From Lycium barbarum (Eukaryota > Streptophyta > Magnoliopsida > Solanales > Solanaceae), in the NCBI RefSeq assembly GCF_019175385.1, contig NC_083337.1, positions 19,515,885-19,579,884 of the forward strand: DNA of 64,000 bases. Reading direction: 5' to 3'. Below the pieces are notes generated by a model. The model saw only the letters and a list, made by a program, of their open reading frames with translations. It was not told the DNA's origin and ran no database searches. This document shows positions 58,557 through 64,000 of the stretch, piece after piece (position 1 is the stretch's first letter; every line of letters starts with the position of its first letter). The position numbers were made by a program, and so were the translations under genes.

Positions 58557-60741
58557 AGTCACGACCCAACCCGCCATGACTGGCACCCATCTAAATCCTA
58601 GTGGGCGAACTAACACATAAGACACCTATTCATTCAATCCGATTTTATATTAAGCAAGCTAAACAGTATTACTCATTCAAACATCAATGAACAAAATAAG
58701 TCATGCCATAAATACTGAAATAAGTGCGGAAGTTCTAACTACTACAATCCCCAAAATCCGAAAGTCATCGTACAAGACTCTAAGCTAAAAACATGTTTAA
58801 GAATCTAAAGTTTAACAAGCAAGTAATCCATAATGTCCAGAGTACGAAAAGACATCATAGCAAGAAGATCTTCGGGCGGCCTGGAATGGGAAGAAGCTCA
58901 CCCAAAATCTGTCAACAAATATCCTCCACACTAGATGTGAGGAGGAGTAACGGTCTCTATATCACAATTTGCACTCAAAGAATGCAGCAAGGTAGTATCA
59001 GTACAGATACTATGTACCGGTAGATATCATAGGCCTACTAAGATTAGTATCATGCATATTTCGTAAAATCAATAGAATAAAACAAGCTAGTCAACAAACA
59101 TGAATATCAATAAACCAAAGCAAGTCAACTAAGAACAATCACAATCAAATCACCAAGATGTCAAGCATCACAATCACGTAAGTCACAATGGAAATAAATT
59201 TACCACAATAAGCTCACTCGCTCTATATACATGCTAGCTGATGTCTTAGCTCAGTAGCCATGACCTGCAGGGGACCCATGGTGTCCATGTACCACTCATT
59301 TCGAAATACCCCTCGGACTCGAGCACAAACCTCCGCCCCGGAACGAACCTTGGTCGTAGGATATATCAAAGTACTTCTTGTTTTCGGAATGATCCTCGGA
59401 CCACGAGCCCATAATTGAGGTCACATGAGTGCTTTTCCATACCTCTTACGGAACAGTGTTCCTTACCTTTCCAGTTTCAACAATCAACTCATCATTTAAT
59501 ATCACAATACCATTGAGAAAATTATTTTAGCTTCTCATCACAACGCATCCACTGTAGATTTAATCAACACGGAAATAATGGCATAGAGCCTACACAATCA
59601 ATCAATCACATTCACGTAGGAATTTAACCACACAATACCATGTATGAAAACATGACATGCTTTCTCCTAAGGAGATCACAAAACATACAATCAACTAACC
59701 AAAGTCTAACTTAAGTAAACCGTAACCTACCTCAAAGTAGAGATGGAAAACTCAGGTTACTCTGCTACAACCTTTCCTTTCCTCAAAGCCTCAAAACGTT
59801 CATGGTCTAAAAATAGAAGGCTCAATGAGTCACATTGCTCAATTTACAAACACCAAAGCAAGAATACCCTTCCCTTTCCCCATTCTAAGGGTGGATGATT
59901 TTCTAGGTGATAAACAATCTATCAAGGGCCCTGGTATTCATTTACCATCAATTATACAACATTCTATCAAATATTCCCATTACAAACAGTTTTCTATGGC
60001 AAAGACACCATTTTTATAGAACCCTAGTTCTCAAATCACATAGTTTATGATTCTAAATGTTCAATTTATGACAAATAGCAACTCTTCAATCCATTTAAAT
60101 GATAAATAAGTGATAATAACCCCAACCCATAAAGTTTAGAAGGTTTATAGATATTCTAGGGTTTCTACTTCACTTTCACCATTAAAGACCCATGAAGATG
60201 ATTACAATAATGAAGGGGAAGGGAATCATAGAATGAAAAGCAATGAAACTTACCTTTTAAGGTTATCTTGCCCAAGCTTGAAAATTCTCTCTAGGTGTTT
60301 GTTGGGAAGTGTGTTGGGGTTTTGTGAGAAGAGAAAATAAAACTGAGTCTATAAAATTTGGGCTATTGCTTTACGTCGACCACTACAGCAGCCATCACAC
60401 CGCTCCAGCGGTACCACTATAGCCGTCAAATGACCGCTATAGCGGCCCACCACAAATCACTATGATCGCTATGGCGATCCATCTACTGCTATAGCGATAC
60501 TGCTATAGCGATACCGCCATAGCGGTACATTGCCTGCTACAATGGCCAACAAGGAAAATGGATGGGCAATGAGCTCGATTTTGTCCAGGTTTTCCCCCTA
60601 TCACCCCACATTTCATCCAAGGCCTCAAAAACACAACACAAAACATGCACACATACAAAAAGACGCCCTACAAATCCACCTGCAGCCTCGGAATTCCCAA
60701 CGGAGTCTTAATTTCCCATAATGACTGGAAGGGTCGGTACA
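58557..60741 (-). repeat. Element C 3' LTR
   Basis: Plus strand AGTCACGACC (first base changed from T) to GTCGGTACA. Distantly related to family A (same TATCATAGGCC block near 59026). CAGTAC 58999-59004 with GTACCG 59014-59019. Palindrome cluster 60375-60545. The five preceding bases, AGTTT, are the predicted TSD. Confidence 0.85.
60375..60545 (-). promoter_or_regulatory. Palindrome cluster, element C LTR
   Basis: CCGCTATAGCGG at 60434-60445 is a perfect 12-mer palindrome. At least six further GCTATAGCGAT-type units follow to 60526. It lies 200-370 nt from the LTR 5' end. Confidence 0.75.
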
Positions 60742-61968
60742 CCATATACCAATTAAAATACCGTTCATCCCCGAACTGAAAGGGGTGAGAAAACCAGGGA
60801 GAAGTTATCTGACTCGATGAAAAGCTAAAGGTATTTGCTACGCATATCGGACTCTGACTCCCAAGTAGCATCTTCCGCTGGTCGATTCCTCCATTGAACT
60901 TTCACAGAAGCTATTTCCTTAGACCTCAACACTCGAACATCCCTGTCTAAGATAGCAACGGGATCTTCCTCATACGATAGATTTTCATCTAACAAAACCG
61001 AATCCCAACGGATGATATAGGATCCATTGTCATGGTGCCTCTTCAACATCGACACATGGAACACCGGATGAACGCCTGATAAACCTAGAGGTAAAGTCAA
61101 CTTGTAAGCCACCTCTCCCATATGTTTGAGAATCTCAAACGGACCAATGTACCTCGAGCTAAGCTTGCCCTTCTTCCCAAAACCTCATCACACCCTTCAC
61201 AGTTGAGACCTTCAATAGCACTTGCTCTCCTTCCTCAAACTCAATATCTTGGACCTTGCGGTCCGCATACTCCTTTTGCCTATTCTGCACTGCCAAAAGC
61301 TTGGCTTGAATCACCTTCACCTTCTCTAGGGAGTCTCTCAGAAGGTCAATACCCCATGTTCTCACCTCGAATGCATCAAATCATCCAATAGGAGACCTAC
61401 ACCTTCTTCCATACAATGCCTCAAATGGGGCCATATCAATACTCGAGTGATAGTTATTACTGTAAGCAAATTCGGCTAAGGCCAAGAACTGATCCCAATG
61501 CCCACCGAAATCTATCACACACGCACGAAGCATATCCTCAAGAATCTGAATAGTCCGCTCAGACTGCCCATCAGTCTCAGGATGGAAGGTAGTGCTAAGG
61601 TCTAACCTCGTACCCAACTCCTCATGCAAACACTCCCAAAACCTGGATGTGAACGTGGTGCCCCTATCGAACACGATGGAGATAGGAACCCCGTGGAATA
61701 TAACCACCTCCCGAATGTAAACCTTAGCCAATTTTTTTGCATCATAAGTTATCTTCCCCGAAATAAAGTGGGTAGACTTAGTTAACCTATCAACAATAAC
61801 CCAGATAGAGTCAAACTTCCCTAGCATCTTCGGAAGACCCACCACGAAATCCATGGCTATTCTTTCCCACTTCCACTCAGGAATGGGCATCCTCTGCAAT
61901 GTACCCCCAGGTTTCTGATGTCCATACTTCACTTGTTGGAAATTCAGACACTGAGCAACGAACTCTAC
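60742..61968 (-). pseudogene. pol: Element C integrase and chromodomain
   Basis: The minus strand carries the end of a Ty3 pol: FVAQCLNFQQVKYGHQKPGG (second zinc Cys is Phe), [59 protein letters not shown], then a TGG-to-TGA change after SPIG (about 61380), LLRDSLEKVKVIQAKLLAVQ, a one-base insertion near 61185, and the chromodomain (DPVAILDRDVRVLRSKEIAS, VQWRNRPAEDATWES). It is the least damaged A-like pol end in the window. The upstream part is cut by LTR D at 61969. Confidence 0.9.
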
Positions 61969-63159
61969 TGTCACGACCCGACTAGGGGCCATGACGGGTA
62001 CCCGAGGCTAGCCACCGAGCACCACTCATTCTATTACTCATTAAGCGATTCTTCATTTCTCTTGTGCTCATAATCATAGGAAAAAACATTTTTCATTTTG
62101 AAACATAATTACTTTTATATACAAAATCCCTTCGGCTATCAAAATAATAATATAAATATAATAGTAACATCGTGAGACCATACTACCGACACATGCGTAT
62201 CTACGAGCCCCTACTAGAGTACTAGACATATGGATGAGACAGGACGTCGTCGTACCCAAAATACATATTTGTATATATACACAAAAGAATAAACCAAATA
62301 GCACCTCCGGAATAATGAAGTGCTCCTGTAGATCTGCTGCTGACGTCTACGAGTCTGGATCACCTCCCTGTCTACCTGTGGGTGTGAAAACAGCGTCCAA
62401 AGAAAATGGACGTCAGTACGAACATTGTACTGAGTATGTAAGGCATCAACAATAACAATACATCAATGAAATAAGGAAGCATCGAATGAGAAGCAACCTG
62501 TCACTGACTATCAAATATAAAAGAAATAATGCATCCTGGCTTACTCCGTAATCATCATCATGTCATGTATGCATATATGTATAAGCTGCTCGACCATATA
62601 GGAACGGTGTAATAATCATTAGCCTGCGTCCAGGCCTCCCGCGTCCTGGGTACCATCTCATGCCGCCCACTAGTGGTGTCTGCCCATGCCATCTAGACAC
62701 GGTATATATGTTGCCCGCTTTAGCGGTGTCTACCCGGCCATGTAGGCGCGGTGTGATATCATCTTGTACATCTCATAAACTTATCATATTCTAATCATAC
62801 TAATATCATAATGAATGACTGGGAACTTAAGACAATTATACTCTATCGGGGTGACATAAGGCTGTGAACCCCCGATTCCGTTATGGAGCATTCATAAGCA
62901 TTCTGCCTCACCTTGAAGGATTTAGCATATAAGGTGAGTGTATACAATGAACAACATCAATAGATCATAGTTAACATCATATTCGTGGACTCTAGAATCT
63001 TTGGACTTAAGCTCCACATCATCATGTTCACAATATCTCCTATTCTTAACTTATATGGCTATTCATGAACATAGACTCTTAGTTTTTTCCGGAATGTAGG
63101 AGCTTCATGGAGAAGGAGGAAATATCATGTCATAAGATTCATGCCTTAGAAAGAACTTT
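61969..63159 (-). repeat. LTR D, partial
   Basis: Plus-strand TGTCACGACC start; predicted TSD TCTAC (61964-61968). Hairpin module 62394-62432 with CGTCCA/TGGACG and CAGTAC/GTACTG. GC-rich degenerate repeats around 62628-62760. It is cut by LTR E at 63160. Confidence 0.8.
62394..62432 (-). other. Two-hairpin LTR module, LTR D
   Basis: CGTCCA 62394-62399 pairs with TGGACG 62407-62412; CAGTAC 62414-62419 pairs with GTACTG 62427-62432. Confidence 0.85.
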
Positions 63160-63352
63160 TGTCATAACCCAATCCCGTGGGCCATAACTAGTGCCCGAGC
63201 TGGACACTCGTATACGCACCTGTTAGATATAGTCAAACTGATTCTTAAGAACAATATGGAAACTTGCAAAAGAACCCCAAAGGTTCATAACGTCATCATA
63301 TATATGTATCCAGATAACCTGTCTCCTGAGGTGTCACAACTAATCAAAAATA

Positions 63353-63469
63353 ATATGATACGCAAGCCGACAAGGCTACCATTACATGTCAATATGATAC
63401 GCAACCCGACAAGGCTGCCATTACATGTTAATATGATACGCAAGCCGACAAGGCTGCCACTACAGACGA
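63353..63469 (-). repeat. 39-bp tandem repeat, three copies
   Basis: Copies start at 63353, 63392 and 63431 (ATATGATACGCAAGCCGACA). The 13-codon period creates repetitive but meaningless ORFs on both strands. Confidence 0.95.
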
Positions 63470-63741
63470 ACATATCCATAGCACATCGTATAGACACAGC
63501 TGAACAAACTTATACACAACCCACACATATGTCTACAGACCTCTAAGAGTATCGATAGTGAAATATGACGGGACAGGGCCCCGTCGTACCCCTGGATAAA
63601 CATATATATATATGTACACCACAAGATCTGTACCAAAAGTCTAGGCTCCGGAACAACGGAGCTCTCCAAGACAGCTGAGTGGAAATCCTAAGCTGGAGGA
63701 TCACCAAATTGAGTATCTGTACCTGCGGGCATGAAACGCAG

Positions 63742-63779
63742 CCCCTCGAAGAAAGGGGGTCAGTACGGAATATGTACTG
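63742..63779 (-). other. Two-hairpin LTR module, LTR E
   Basis: CCCC 63742-63745 pairs with GGGG in 63755-63759; CAGTAC 63761-63766 pairs with GTACTG 63774-63779 around a 7-nt loop. Confidence 0.8.
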
Positions 63780-64000
63780 AGTATATAAAGCATGTAATAC
63801 AATAAAGAGGATCATGACTGAAATAGAGGTCACAGGAGACAAGTATGACATTCAAAATACCAATACATTTGTCTTATGAAATGTAAATCATGCATATCAA
63901 TATCATATATCATACCCGGCCCATTATGGGACTCGGTGAATAAAGGCATCACATGCCATCCTTGGCGCCATAATCATATCATCATATCATCACATCATCA

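Larger units (their letters stand above)
63160..64000 (-). repeat. LTR E, running off the window end
   Basis: Plus-strand start TGTCATAACCC after the predicted TSD ACTTT (63155-63159). It resembles LTR-H in its GACGGGACAGGG block and hairpin module. It contains the 39-bp tandem repeat. Confidence 0.75.

Noticed and set aside
63353..63469. CRISPR-like spaced repeats
   Set aside because: Direct tandem units without unique spacers, in eukaryotic LTR sequence.
63256..63546. 96-codon ORF with repeated peptide
   Set aside because: The repeat comes from the 39-bp (13-codon) tandem repeat in LTR E; the opposite strand shows the same effect.

Overview
The window is eukaryotic plant DNA made almost entirely of nested LTR retrotransposons. 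I found no single-copy host gene, tRNA, rRNA or CRISPR array. It suggests repeat-rich heterochromatin of a large-genome eudicot. The LTR style (ends TGTCACGACCC or TGTAACGACCC), the initiator-Met primer sites and the retroelement families point to Solanaceae or a relative. That assignment is inference from family resemblance.

Layout. The oldest layer is a Ty1/copia element (here P), whose remains start at 31203 and end at 57527: gag, integrase, then reverse transcriptase (RT) split into two pieces 20 kb apart. A Ty3-related element (K, LTR starting TGTAAAGG) sits in the gag of P; only its right part is in the window (2109-3574, 14044-15966, 15967-18006, 30629-31202). K was hit by LTR-H (1-2108), by the complete plus-strand chromovirus-like element A1 (3575-14038, target-site duplication (TSD) ATATG) and by its minus-strand relative A2 (18007-30623, TSD CTTAC). 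A2 was hit in gag by a solo LTR of family B (24652-26992, TSD CCTCT). The P integrase was hit by a solo LTR of family A (32811-35665, TSD AGATG). The P reverse transcriptase was hit by LTR F, which was itself hit by solo LTR J (37499-39469) and by a small copia element N (40602-56785, TSD CTAGG). N carries element B1 (45021-54579, TSD TAAAG). To the right, partial LTRs or elements G, C, D and E (57528-64000) are nested one inside the other.

Coding state. Every gag-pol is broken. B1 is the youngest-looking: one continuous pol frame with five in-frame stops and an internal gag deletion. A1 has lost the RT catalytic-aspartate segment, A2 has Asp-Asn in its place, and both have lost the Gag zinc knuckle. 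N has gag plus a second, unrelated ORF with a C-terminal coiled coil, and no pol, so it looks non-autonomous.

Two features cut across families. (1) A two-hairpin module, with stems that change together between families, lies about 370-500 nt (620 in E) from the 3' end of nearly every LTR. (2) A cluster of CpG-containing palindromes, with a different sequence in each family, lies just upstream of the likely TATA box. These are the best candidates here for undescribed biology. All coordinates and comparisons were read by eye; no alignment, dating or folding was computed.
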